DNA of 37,520 bases from assembly GCF_024055575.1 (NCBI RefSeq), contig NZ_JAMXOE010000036.1:1-37520 (forward strand). The letters run 5' to 3'. Source of the DNA: Mucilaginibacter flavidus (GTDB lineage: Bacteria; Bacteroidota; Bacteroidia; Sphingobacteriales; Sphingobacteriaceae). Both the position numbers and the translations under genes were made by a program. The notes beneath the pieces are model-generated. The model made no database searches. It saw only the letters and a program-made list of their open reading frames with translations, and was not told where the DNA came from. Below are positions 30,274 to 37,520 of the stretch, piece by piece (position 1 is the first letter of the stretch; each line of letters opens with the position of its first letter).

Positions 30274-31122
30274 ATGAATAACGAACAGGAATTAAAAGAG
30301 ATCGTAAGGCAAAAATACAGCGAGATTGCTTTACAGGACAAAGAAGACAACCAGGCATCATGCTGCGGGGCTACCTGTTGCAGTACCGAGGTGTATAACA
30401 TCATGAGTGATGATTACACTGAACTTAACGGATATAACGCGGATGCCGATTTGGGTTTGGGTTGCGGGTTGCCGACACAATTTGCAAAAATAAAAACGGG
30501 TGACGTAGTAATCGACTTAGGTTCAGGCGCGGGAAATGATGCTTTTATAGCCAGGGCCGAAACCGGTGAAACCGGCAAAGTGATCGGTATTGATTTTACC
30601 GAGGCCATGATCAATAAGGCAAGAGCAAATGCCGAAAAGCTGGCTTTTCATAATGTCGAGTTTCGTTTTGGCGACATTGAAAATATGCCCGTTACCGCCA
30701 ATGTTGCCGATGTGATTGTTAGCAATTGTGTATTGAATTTGGTGCCAAATAAAGATGCCGTGATCAAAGATATTTACCGGGTGCTAAAACCAGGCGGACA
30801 CTTTAGTATTTCTGATGTGGTATTAGTAGGAAATTTACCTGATGCCCTGCGTAAGAATGCGGAAATGTACGCAGGTTGTGTTGCAGGTGCCATACAAAGA
30901 GAAGTTTATTTGGAACTAATCAAAATCAACGGCTTTAAAAATATCACTGTTCAAAAAGAAAAAGCGATTATTATCCCGGATGATATATTGAGCAAATATT
31001 TAAGTGAGGCAGAGATCAGCAGCTTTAAGTCAGGTAGCACAGGTATATTCAGTGTTACGGTATTTGCTGAAAAGCCAGTCGAAGAAAAGGAAGCTTGCTG
31101 CGCTCCCGGTTGTTGTAATTAA
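30274..31122 (+). CDS. arsM: Arsenite S-adenosylmethionine methyltransferase
   Basis: The 282-residue protein has the SAM motif VVIDLGSGAGNDAF (78-91) and the three cysteines conserved for As(III) binding in ArsM: Cys64 (GLGCGLP), Cys152 (SNCVLNL) and Cys202 (YAGCVAGA). It adds methyl groups to arsenite, giving methylated and finally volatile arsenicals. Extra Cys pairs occur near the N-terminus (CCGATCC, 30-36) and at the end (CCAPGCC), which may collect As(III). Sites 2 and 3 of the operator bracket it. Confidence 0.93.
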   Translation: MNNEQELKEIVRQKYSEIALQDKEDNQASCCGATCCSTEVYNIMSDDYTELNGYNADADLGLGCGLPTQFAKIKTGDVVIDLGSGAGNDAFIARAETGETGKVIGIDFTEAMINKARANAEKLAFHNVEFRFGDIENMPVTANVADVIVSNCVLNLVPNKDAVIKDIYRVLKPGGHFSISDVVLVGNLPDALRKNAEMYAGCVAGAIQREVYLELIKINGFKNITVQKEKAIIIPDDILSKYLSEAEISSFKSGSTGIFSVTVFAEKPVEEKEACCAPGCCN

Positions 31123-31176
31123 TATCGACCAATTACGCAAGTTAAATTTAACAGTAATTTAATTTGCGTAATTGAA

Positions 31177-31200
31177 TTTAATCGTAATATTGCATTATAC
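31177..31200 (+). promoter_or_regulatory. ArsR operator-like site 3
   Basis: TTTAATCGTAATATTGCATTATAC, four bases before the start of the second arsR. It shares the TAATCGTAATATTGCA core with site 1. Confidence 0.65.
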
Positions 31201-31203
31201 AAG

Positions 31204-31533
31204 ATGGGATTAACGAAGACCGCAAATTTTACAGAAAGACAAAATCAACTGGCACAAATGCTCAAAGCTTTGGCACATCCGGCGAGGATCGCGATCATTG
31301 ACCATTTGCTGAAAGCTAACGAATGTATAACCGGCGATTTGGTAGAGGTTACAGGCTTATCGCAGGCCACTACTTCGCAGCATTTGAGAGAGTTGAAAGA
31401 GGCGGGGTTATTAAAAGGAACGATTGACGGCACATCGATGAACTATTGTATTGACCAGGCAAAATGGAAGGAAAACGCGGCAATTTTAAAAACGTTCTTT
31501 ATTGACGTGAAATTTGACGAAACCTGTTGTTGA
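31204..31533 (+). CDS. arsR: Second ArsR-family repressor
   Basis: The 109-residue paralogue of the protein at 29896 shares the opening MGLTKT and the DNA-binding region (GDLVEVTGLSQATTSQHLRELKEAGLL). It keeps Cys41 and Cys82 and the C-terminal CC (108-109), but position 43 is Thr, not Cys. Its sensing site must therefore differ from the first ArsR, and its metal preference may too. It precedes arsC by 76 bases, with operator site 4 between. Confidence 0.9.
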   Translation: MGLTKTANFTERQNQLAQMLKALAHPARIAIIDHLLKANECITGDLVEVTGLSQATTSQHLRELKEAGLLKGTIDGTSMNYCIDQAKWKENAAILKTFFIDVKFDETCC

Positions 31534-31550
31534 TTTTTTTTGCATCTCTT

Positions 31551-31574
31551 TATCGGTAAATTGCAATATACAAG
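31551..31574 (+). promoter_or_regulatory. ArsR operator-like site 4
   Basis: TATCGGTAAATTGCAATATACAAG, the weakest of the four copies, 35 bases before arsC. It keeps the TTGCAATAT half of the palindrome. Confidence 0.5.
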
Positions 31575-31609
31575 CAGATGAAAATTATAAACCACTAAAT
31601 AAATAAATT

Positions 31610-32074
31610 ATGATACAGCACAGCATTTTATTCGTTTGCATCCATAATTCAGCGCGCAGCCAAATGGCCGAGGCGTTCTTGAACCACTATGACGGGAAAT
31701 CCCTGATCGCTGAAAGTGCAGGCTTAGAACCCGGAAAATTGAACCCCAATGTTGTTAAAGTGATGGCGGAAGTTGGCATTGACATCAGCTACAAAGGCAC
31801 ACAGGAAGTATTTGACCTGTTTAAGAAAGGCCGGTTATTCCAGGCGGTAATTACAGTTTGCGATGAAGCCAGCGCAGAGGGCTGCCCTATATTTCCCGGT
31901 GTAGTACGGAGAATGGGCTGGTCATTCCCCGACCCTTCAAGTTTTAAAGGCACAGAGGAAGAAATCCTGGAAAATACCCGCAAGGTGAGAGATGAAATAA
32001 AGGAAGCGGTGCTGGCTTTTATTGAAGAAGCGAAGCACATGGAATATTGGGTAAAACAAAAACTTAATGCTTAA
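31610..32074 (+). CDS. arsC: Arsenate reductase, low-molecular-weight phosphatase type
   Basis: The 154-residue protein has the phosphatase-type P-loop CIHNSARS (Cys10 to Ser17, with Arg16) and the further redox cysteines Cys84 and Cys92 in TVCDEASAEGCPIFPG, the arrangement of thioredoxin-dependent ArsC. The segment WSFPDPSSFKG supplies the general-acid Asp. It reduces As(V) to As(III) for ACR3 and ArsM. The VOC gene follows 14 bases later. Confidence 0.93.
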   Translation: MIQHSILFVCIHNSARSQMAEAFLNHYDGKSLIAESAGLEPGKLNPNVVKVMAEVGIDISYKGTQEVFDLFKKGRLFQAVITVCDEASAEGCPIFPGVVRRMGWSFPDPSSFKGTEEEILENTRKVRDEIKEAVLAFIEEAKHMEYWVKQKLNA

Positions 32075-32088
32075 TCCTGTATTGGAAT

Positions 32089-32529
32089 ATGCTTCATGCC
32101 GCGACGTTAAATATCGAATATGAGGTAAAAGACCTGGTTCGTACCATCGACTTTTACGATATCTTATTTGGAGAGTCAGCTGCCGATCTTTATGAAGGGC
32201 ATGTCATCTATGCTTTAAGAAAACAATTATTGACGATAACATTTATTGAAAACCCGAAAGTGACTGTACCAATATGCGGCAATTTTAGCTTTCTTTTTAA
32301 TTCCGACAAGGAGGTTTATGAACGCTTTGTACAATTCACAAGAGCGGGATTTGCTAATACCTTGAAAGCGGATTATAATTCATTCGGCCCGAGCAACCAT
32401 TCTTTCGGCATAACAGACCCTAATGGACTCAATTGGAAATTTAACATCAAAGACAAAAAAATAAATACTTTTAAATTTTTCAATATCCCGCGTGTTAACA
32501 GCGTATGGGACATCTTAAAACCCTTATAA
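32089..32529 (+). CDS. VOC/glyoxalase-superfamily protein in the ars operon
   Basis: The 146-residue product has the beta-alpha-beta-beta-beta pattern of the vicinal-oxygen-chelate fold (NIEYEVKDLVRTIDFYDILFG; NHSFGITDPNGLNWKFNI, a DPxGxxW-like end). The metal ligands of active glyoxalases are hard to place. It lacks the vicinal cysteines of the ArsI C-As lyase. It may bind or act on an organic arsenical or a thiol conjugate, but only the operon position argues for that. It lies seven bases before ACR3. Confidence 0.65.
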   Translation: MLHAATLNIEYEVKDLVRTIDFYDILFGESAADLYEGHVIYALRKQLLTITFIENPKVTVPICGNFSFLFNSDKEVYERFVQFTRAGFANTLKADYNSFGPSNHSFGITDPNGLNWKFNIKDKKINTFKFFNIPRVNSVWDILKPL

Positions 32530-32535
32530 TAAATA

Positions 32536-33618
32536 ATGAGCGCAAACAACTGTGCCCCTGTGGCAGAAAGAAAAAAACTAAGTTTCCTTGACCGTTACCT
32601 GACTTTATGGATATTCCTTGCAATGGCCATCGGCGTAGCAGTGGGCTATTTTATTCCCTCGTCAGCAGGATTTATCAATTCCTTTTCCACCGGGACAACC
32701 AATTTACCGCTGGCTATTGGCCTAATTCTAATGATGTACCCCCCTCTCGCCAAAGTGAAATATGAAAACATGGGCGAGGTATTCAAAGACACCAAGGTAT
32801 TAAGCGCCTCTTTAATATTAAACTGGATAGTTGGCCCTATCCTGATGTTTGTATTGGCAATAACCTTGCTGCGCGACCATCCCGCTTATATGATTGGTTT
32901 AATTCTGATCGGCCTGGCACGGTGCATTGCAATGGTAGTAGTATGGAATGAATTGGCCGAAGGCAATCGGGAATATGCAGCCGGATTAATTGCCTTAAAC
33001 AGTATCTTTCAGGTATTGCTTTACAGCGTTTATGCTTATGTTTTTATTACCCTATTGCCGCCGTTATTCGGGTTAAAAGGATTGGCGGTGGATATTACCA
33101 TTGGGGAAATCGCTAAAAGCGTCGGTATCTATTTGGGAATTCCATTTGCAGCCGGTGTCATTAGCCGTTACAGCTTAATAAAACTTAAAGGTGAGGAATG
33201 GTTTCAAACGAAATACGTTCCGTTCATATCACCGATAACCCTAATCGCTTTACTCTTTACCATTGTGGTCATGTTCAGCCTGAAAGGTAATCTGATCGTG
33301 CAGATTCCTATGGACGTGGTGCGAATCGCTATTCCTTTGGTGATTTATTTTTCTATCATGTTTACGATAAGCTTTTTTATCGGCAAGTCATTTGGTGCGG
33401 ATTATTCGAGAAGTACTTCTATTGCCTTTACAGCTACCGGCAACAATTTCGAACTGGCGATAGCCGTTGCTATTGGTGTATTCGGTATTAATTCTGGAGA
33501 AGCTTTTGCCGGCGTAATCGGGCCATTAGTGGAGGTTCCTGCTCTGATCGCCTTAGTCAACTTAGCCTTTTGGTTAAGAAAGAAATATTATACCCAAAAA
33601 ACTATTACGACCATCTAA
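32536..33618 (+). CDS. acr3: ACR3-family arsenite efflux transporter
   Basis: The 360-residue protein has ten hydrophobic segments. It shows the ACR3 motifs LDRYLTLWIFLAMAIGV, LMMYPPLAKVKYE and GLARCIAMVVVWNELA, where Cys130 is the conserved Cys of transmembrane helix 4 needed for transport, and a late AIGVFGINSGEAFAGVIGPLVEVPAL. It pumps As(III)-thiol or arsenite out through the inner membrane. It ends one base before the next start. Confidence 0.93.
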   Translation: MSANNCAPVAERKKLSFLDRYLTLWIFLAMAIGVAVGYFIPSSAGFINSFSTGTTNLPLAIGLILMMYPPLAKVKYENMGEVFKDTKVLSASLILNWIVGPILMFVLAITLLRDHPAYMIGLILIGLARCIAMVVVWNELAEGNREYAAGLIALNSIFQVLLYSVYAYVFITLLPPLFGLKGLAVDITIGEIAKSVGIYLGIPFAAGVISRYSLIKLKGEEWFQTKYVPFISPITLIALLFTIVVMFSLKGNLIVQIPMDVVRIAIPLVIYFSIMFTISFFIGKSFGADYSRSTSIAFTATGNNFELAIAVAIGVFGINSGEAFAGVIGPLVEVPALIALVNLAFWLRKKYYTQKTITTI

Positions 33619-33619
33619 T

Positions 33620-34390
33620 ATGAAAATTGCACTTTTTTCAGATATACACGCCAATCTGCCAGCATTGGAAGCGTTTTTTGCCGATGTCGAAAAACAAAAA
33701 CCCGATGCTGTTTATTGCCTGGGCGATTTGGTCGGCTATAACATTTGGCCAAACGAAGTAATTGACGAGATCCGCAAGCGCGGCATTCCTTGCATTGCTG
33801 GGAACTATGACTTTGGGATTGGCCGTCATAGTGATGATTGTGGCTGCGCTTATAAAACGGACGAGGAAAAAGCAATGGGCAAAATATCCATCGCTTATAC
33901 CAACGAGGTGGTAAAAGACGAGCAAAGGGCTTATTTACGTACTCTGCCAGCACATATCCGTTTAGAGTTTCAACTCAATAACGACAAATTGAATGTGCTA
34001 TTAGTGCATGGTAGTCCCCGCAAGGTCAATGAGTACTTGTTTGAAGACCGGGACGAAAAAAGCCTGTTACGCATTATGGAGCAAGCGGACGCAGACGTAA
34101 TGTGTTTCGGTCATACGCATCAGCCTTATCACCGGGTATTGCCAACGGTAGTTACCGAAGACCCGCATTACCGCCATGCCATCAATATCGGTTCGGTGGG
34201 CAAACCAAAAGATAAAGATCCGCGTGGCGGCTATGTATTGCTGCACATCAATGAGAATAGTTCAGTTAAAGATAAGGATAGTGTAAAGGTTGAGTTTATC
34301 CGTTTTGATTATTATATAGAGCAAGCGGCAAAAGCGGTTGAAGATAGTCCTTTACCTAATGAGTATGCGGATATGCTTCGTCATGGTTAA
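33620..34390 (+). CDS. Calcineurin-like metallophosphoesterase with altered GNHD motif
   Basis: The 256-residue protein has the metallophosphoesterase signature SDIHANLPALEA (Asp8, His10), GDLVGYNIWPN (Asp36), GHTHQPYHR, and a C-terminal part nearly the same as in the paralogue at 35999. The usual GNHD/E catalytic motif reads GNYD (61-64), which replaces the His that usually protonates the leaving group. About 26 extra residues (IGRHSDDCGCAYKTDEEKAMG...) follow that site. It may hydrolyse a phospho-substrate more slowly or have a binding role. It overlaps nothing but lies one base after ACR3. Confidence 0.85.
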   Translation: MKIALFSDIHANLPALEAFFADVEKQKPDAVYCLGDLVGYNIWPNEVIDEIRKRGIPCIAGNYDFGIGRHSDDCGCAYKTDEEKAMGKISIAYTNEVVKDEQRAYLRTLPAHIRLEFQLNNDKLNVLLVHGSPRKVNEYLFEDRDEKSLLRIMEQADADVMCFGHTHQPYHRVLPTVVTEDPHYRHAINIGSVGKPKDKDPRGGYVLLHINENSSVKDKDSVKVEFIRFDYYIEQAAKAVEDSPLPNEYADMLRHG

Positions 34391-34437
34391 ACTTAAAACG
34401 CACATAAATTATCAGATAAACCCTTAAAAACTTCATT

Positions 34438-35556
34438 ATGAAAACCAGATTAAAACCAACAGCCCTGCTGGTTGCAGGATGTCTATTGTCTTTAAGCAGC
34501 GTATTGCTGTTAAGCAGTTGCGGCGGCTCAGGCGGCACTAAAAATGGGAGTGACAGCACAGCAGCGAGTAAAGGAGAGAGTGACAACACGCTATTAGGTG
34601 CGGGCAGCACATTCGTTTATCCTTTATTCTCAAAAATGTTTGCCGAGTACGGCAAAACGAACAACGTCAAAGTTAACTATCAGTCCATCGGTTCAGGCGG
34701 CGGTATCCTGCAACTGACCAATAAAACGGTTGACTTTGGCGGTTCTGATGCCCCATTGAATGATGAGCAGACTAAAAAGATCGGTGTGCCTGTACTACAC
34801 ATCCCAATGGCATCCGGTGCTGATGTGGTTTCTTATAATCTACCAGGCATTACATCATCCCTTAAAATGACCCCCGATCTGATCGCCAGTATTTTCTTAG
34901 GCAAGATCACCAACTGGAACGATGCAAAAATTGCCGCAGTCAATCCGGGTGTTAAACTCCCTAATCTCCCCCTAGTAGTCGCCCACCGTTCAGACGGAAG
35001 CGGTACCACCTATATATGGACAGATTATTTAACTAAGATCAGTCCTGAATGGGCAAAAAAGGTTGGCAAAGCGGGTGCGGTAAACTGGCCGACAGGATTA
35101 GGTGGCAAAGGTAACGAGGGTGTAGCAGGATTGATCAAACAAACACCAGGTGCAATCGGCTATATCGAATTGTCTTATGCCATCCAAAATAAAATGCCGG
35201 TGGCACAGGTACAGAATAAGTCAGGCAAATTCATTACCCCTAATTTAGCCTCCATCACAGCAGCCAGCAATATCGATCTGCCTGCCGATGCCAAGGTATC
35301 GCTGACCAATACCAGCAACCCGGATGGTTATCCGATCAGCAGCTTTACCTGGGCATTGATCTATAAGGAACAAAATTATAATAACCGGACGGCAGCAAAG
35401 ACTAAAGAACTGTTGGACTTGTTGTGGTGGAATATCCATGATGGACAAAAAAATTGCGAGCCTTTAAATTATGCTACACTTTCTAAGTCAGCAGTAACCG
35501 TTGCTGAAAATATATTAAAATCGGCCACTTATAGCGGTCAGCCTATCTTAAAATAG
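34438..35556 (+). CDS. pstS: Phosphate-binding lipoprotein PstS
   Basis: The 372-residue product has a lipoprotein signal (LLLSSC, lipid on Cys28). It then has PstS blocks: GAGSTFVYPLFSKM, YQSIGSGGGILQL, TVDFGGSDAPL, VAHRSDGSGTTYIWTDYL, GVAGLIKQTPGAIGYIELSYA. PstS captures periplasmic phosphate. No pstC, pstA or pstB is in the window, so it must serve a transporter encoded elsewhere or act alone. In arsenic islands such proteins can favour phosphate over arsenate; which applies here is not shown. Confidence 0.92.
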   Translation: MKTRLKPTALLVAGCLLSLSSVLLLSSCGGSGGTKNGSDSTAASKGESDNTLLGAGSTFVYPLFSKMFAEYGKTNNVKVNYQSIGSGGGILQLTNKTVDFGGSDAPLNDEQTKKIGVPVLHIPMASGADVVSYNLPGITSSLKMTPDLIASIFLGKITNWNDAKIAAVNPGVKLPNLPLVVAHRSDGSGTTYIWTDYLTKISPEWAKKVGKAGAVNWPTGLGGKGNEGVAGLIKQTPGAIGYIELSYAIQNKMPVAQVQNKSGKFITPNLASITAASNIDLPADAKVSLTNTSNPDGYPISSFTWALIYKEQNYNNRTAAKTKELLDLLWWNIHDGQKNCEPLNYATLSKSAVTVAENILKSATYSGQPILK

Positions 35557-35607
35557 AATTATAGGCCAATGTCCTAACCGGGCATTGGCTTACTTAAAAT
35601 AAGAGCA

Positions 35608-35997
35608 ATGGATCATAATTTTATCATACAATTATTAAAGGAAAAGGAGGCTAATCTTTTAAATGAACTGCAGCATGTCAGAGCAGCTATGGAAGGTTTT
35701 ATTAAAGAAAATACAGAAGCCTTGTTTCCCAAGCATAGTAAGTATGACTTAGTTGCAGAACTAATCCCCGTTGCTTATGAAGCTTGTAGCACTTATAATA
35801 GTAAGATATTATTCATTCTGAATAAAGAAGAAAAACCAATGATGGTCGATGAAATCGTAGCAGAGATCATGATTGCAGAACCTTTATTAGATATAAAAAA
35901 GCTTCACAATACAATTGGTTATTCTTTATCCATGCTGGCGAAAAATGGCAGGGTGAAAAAACATCCTTTTAACCGACATATCAAATATTCTCTATAA
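35608..35997 (+). CDS. Small helical protein, possible winged helix
   Basis: The 129-residue product starts with a coiled-coil-like helix (residues 5-35) and has a C-terminal LFILNKEEKPMMVDEIVAEI...LHNTIGYSLSMLAKNGRVKKH, which looks like a winged-helix repeat (helix-helix-strand with basic end). DNA binding is plausible. I do not recognise a named family. It lies one base before the second phosphoesterase, inside the operon. Confidence 0.6.
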   Translation: MDHNFIIQLLKEKEANLLNELQHVRAAMEGFIKENTEALFPKHSKYDLVAELIPVAYEACSTYNSKILFILNKEEKPMMVDEIVAEIMIAEPLLDIKKLHNTIGYSLSMLAKNGRVKKHPFNRHIKYSL

Positions 35998-35998
35998 C

Positions 35999-36691
35999 AT
36001 GACTATTGCTTTATTTTCTGATATACACGCCAATTTGCCTGCCTTTGAAGCCCTGCTGGCTGACCTCGACAATCGTAAACCCGATGCGGTTTATTGCCTG
36101 GGTGACCTTATCGGCTACAATATCTGGCCGAATGAAATTGTTGCGCAAGTCCGCAAACACGGTATTGCGACATTAGCCGGTAATCATGACTTGAAAACCA
36201 ACGGTTACGCATATGAATTAGTATCGGCAGAAAACCGTGTGTATTTGAACACATTACCCGCCCGCATCAAACTGGAATACCAGCTCAACCAAGACCATTT
36301 AAATATCGTTTTGGCACATGGCAGCGCCCGGAAGATCGATGAATATGTATTGGTGGATACGAACGAAGCTTACCTTTTAGAAATGATGGACGAAGCAAAG
36401 GCAGATGTACTATGTGTAGGGCATTCGCATAAACCTTATCACCGGGTAATTAAAACGGGTAGTGGTTACAAGCACGTCGTTAATATTGGTTCGGTCGGCA
36501 AGCCAAAAGACAAAAACCCGATGGGTTGCTATGTGCTGATTACCACAAACGAAACTGCGGCACATAATGATAAAGACAGCATCAGCGTTGATTTCATCCG
36601 GGTAGCTTACGATATAGAAAAAGCGGCAAAAGCAGTTGAGGAAAGCCCGCTCCCGAACGAATTGGCCGATATGCTGCGTAAAGGCTATTAG
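35999..36691 (+). CDS. Calcineurin-like metallophosphoesterase (canonical copy)
   Basis: The 230-residue protein has SDIHANLPAFEA (Asp8, His10), GDLIGYNIWPN (Asp36), AGNHD (60-64), GHSHKPYHR and a terminal AKAVEESPLPNELADMLRKG. All ligands for the two-metal site are present, so it is probably an active phosphodiesterase or phosphatase of the YfcE type. It is the shorter partner of the protein at 33620, with the same N- and C-terminal blocks; the pair frames pstS. A small membrane protein starts one base after its stop. Confidence 0.88.
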   Translation: MTIALFSDIHANLPAFEALLADLDNRKPDAVYCLGDLIGYNIWPNEIVAQVRKHGIATLAGNHDLKTNGYAYELVSAENRVYLNTLPARIKLEYQLNQDHLNIVLAHGSARKIDEYVLVDTNEAYLLEMMDEAKADVLCVGHSHKPYHRVIKTGSGYKHVVNIGSVGKPKDKNPMGCYVLITTNETAAHNDKDSISVDFIRVAYDIEKAAKAVEESPLPNELADMLRKGY

Positions 36692-36692
36692 C

Positions 36693-36863
36693 ATGAAAAA
36701 ACAACAGAAGCATTATATTTTTATGGCTGCAATAATGATGCTTACTGCGCTTATAGCAACTTTTAAATTTGATATGTCATACGGCTATTATTGGCTGATT
36801 CCCTGCCTTTTTGGCTTTATCGGCGGCGTATATATTTATGCCGCTATCAAAATAAACCATTAA
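36693..36863 (+). CDS. 56-residue membrane protein
   Basis: The product has two hydrophobic segments (about residues 8-24 and 31-51) and a basic N-terminus, MKKQQKHY. I use the ATG at 36693, one base after the phosphoesterase stop; an upstream start at 36636 would run through that gene. No family recognised. Confidence 0.6.
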   Translation: MKKQQKHYIFMAAIMMLTALIATFKFDMSYGYYWLIPCLFGFIGGVYIYAAIKINH

Positions 36864-36875
36864 AACTCCAACTAC

Positions 36876-37259
36876 ATGAAATTCCCAGAAAACTTATTGT
36901 ATTCTAAAGAACATACCTGGTTACAGGTTGATAATCCTATCGGCACTGTTGGTATAACCGAATTTGCTCAAAGTGAATTGGGTGAGATGGTTTACGTGGA
37001 GTTACCACGGATAGGCCAAACATTTAAAGCCGATGAAATATTTGGTTCTGTAGAAGCCGTTAAAACCACAAGTGACTTATTCATGCCTGTTTCAGGAAAG
37101 GTTGTTGCGATAAATGAGGCTTTGACTAAAGAGCCAGAATTGGTAAATAGCGATTCCTTTGATAGTGGTTGGATGATAAAAATTGAAATATTGGATTTTT
37201 TAGAAACCGATAATCTGTTAAACAGCGAGAAATATAGGGAAATGATAGGAGTAAATTAA
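36876..37259 (+). CDS. gcvH: Glycine cleavage H protein (lipoyl carrier), stand-alone
   Basis: The 127-residue product is a full-length GcvH: KEHTWLQV at the start, VGITEFAQSELGEMVYVELP, then the lipoyl domain loop GSVEAVKTTSDLF with Lys63 as the lipoylation site, and NSDSFDSGWMIKI. GcvH shuttles an aminomethyl group in glycine cleavage. No gcvT, gcvP or lipoate ligase is in the window. It is the last gene of the ars operon, 12 bases after the membrane protein. Arsenite binds the dithiol of lipoyl groups tightly, so a spare carrier could be a replacement or a sink for arsenic; this is inference. Confidence 0.92.
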   Translation: MKFPENLLYSKEHTWLQVDNPIGTVGITEFAQSELGEMVYVELPRIGQTFKADEIFGSVEAVKTTSDLFMPVSGKVVAINEALTKEPELVNSDSFDSGWMIKIEILDFLETDNLLNSEKYREMIGVN

Positions 37260-37282
37260 TTCGAGGGCAAAAACTAAAAAAA

Positions 37283-37309
37283 AAGCCTGGTCGATTACCG
37301 ACCAGGCTT
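37283..37309 (-). terminator. Hairpin with T tract on the minus strand
   Basis: Stem GCCTGGTCG (37285-37293) with CGACCAGGC (37299-37307), loop ATTAC. The plus strand has no T run after it, but the minus strand reads T9 directly after, so it terminates the cut minus-strand gene at 37335-37405. It may also slow read-through from gcvH. Confidence 0.8.
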
Positions 37310-37334
37310 ACAATATGGTACAATAAATTTTTTA

Positions 37335-37405
37335 TTATACTTTGTTTTTGATTTCCGTTACTTCCTTACGAATATCAGTGGCAGCAACTTTAATTTGCTG
37401 TAAAG
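37335..37405 (-). pseudogene. 3' tail of a minus-strand gene interrupted by the IS21-type end
   Basis: From the IS boundary inwards the minus strand encodes LQQIKVAATDIRKEVTEIKN, two more residues (KV) and a stop at 37335-37337, followed 26 bases on by a terminator. The helical, charged reading and the terminator suggest a real gene end. The rest would lie beyond the IS element. No family can be named from 22 residues. Confidence 0.55.
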
Positions 37406-37520
37406 TGACTATTCCGGGGAAACTGACCACTCCATTCCGTGGCAAACTGACCAGGCAATTCCCTGGCGAACGGGTTCAGCGAGAGCTGTAAAAGCGTTGT
37501 GTTAAAAGTAGTTATTTAAA
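37406..37520. mobile_element. IS21-type insertion sequence end (body lies right of the window)
   Basis: It starts TGACTATTCCGGGGAAACTG at 37406, followed by two further repeats with the core ATTCC and AAACTGACCA. This is the same repeat style as the left edge read on the minus strand, but the sequences differ, so it belongs to a different IS21-type element or copy. Confidence 0.65.

Noticed and set aside
1..37520. A single composite transposon with identical IS21 ends
   Set aside because: The two end sequences differ beyond the shared repeat style, and neither target duplications nor IS bodies are visible.
1..37520. CRISPR array
   Set aside because: No regularly spaced identical repeats with unique spacers. 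The only short tandem repeats are the IS21-type end units.

Overview
The window reads as a piece of accessory genome from a Bacteroidota bacterium, most likely a Sphingobacteriaceae member (Mucilaginibacter/Pedobacter-like). The reasons are the SusC/CirA-type TonB receptors with N-terminal carboxypeptidase-regulatory-like domains, start regions carrying the Bacteroidota -7 box TAnnTTTG, and small families I know mainly from Bacteroidota mobile elements (DUF3871, DUF932 with its small partners, DUF6660-like proteins). Both edges are IS21-type insertion-sequence ends whose bodies lie outside the window. The right one cuts a minus-strand gene.

Layout. 1-115: IS21-type end. 954-3643: plasmid/ICE-like block (small protein, RecA-like AAA_24/Sak4-type ATPase, DUF3871 protein, small protein). 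3825-3943: a long nested hairpin. 3981-6265: an exported protein, then a minus-strand operon of GHKL ATPase, DUF4325 STAS-like protein and PIN nuclease. 6266-7556: gene-poor. 7557-17966: metal (copper/iron) acquisition island with two TonB receptors, an HMA-like periplasmic protein, a ferric-reductase-like flavo-iron-sulfur protein, a porin, an MFS transporter, and related small Cys-rich proteins at both edges. About 140-bp imperfect direct repeats (7191-7332 and 18058-18199) bracket it. 18569-22864: a MazG-like / thymidylate-synthase-like / UDG-Panacea operon facing a PIN + XRE-ImmA/IrrE pair. 22993-26847: an enlarged Thoeris locus (three TIR proteins, ThsA, an Nmad2 protein, a 57-residue protein). 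27037-29314: mobile-element genes (DUF932 and partners), followed by long hairpins. 29896-37259: arsenic island (two ArsR, ArsM, ArsC, VOC protein, ACR3, two metallophosphoesterases around a PstS, and a lone GcvH). 37335-37405: gene tail cut by the right IS21-type end.

How they work together. The middle (18.5-26.9 kb) is a defence island with a nucleotide-chemistry theme: a nucleotide pyrophosphohydrolase, a ThyA-like enzyme that keeps the uracil-type Asn, a family-4-like uracil-DNA glycosylase fused to a SocA/Panacea-like domain, and, next door, an Nmad2 protein inside an NAD-cleaving Thoeris system. I regard the MazG-ThyA-UDG/Panacea operon as the best candidate for an undescribed system. 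The GHKL-DUF4325-PIN operon is second. The arsenic operon combines sensing, reduction, methylation, efflux and phosphate binding, and adds an unexplained GcvH and a duplicated phosphoesterase, one copy of which has lost its GNHD histidine. All functional statements come from reading the translated sequence; no database search was run.
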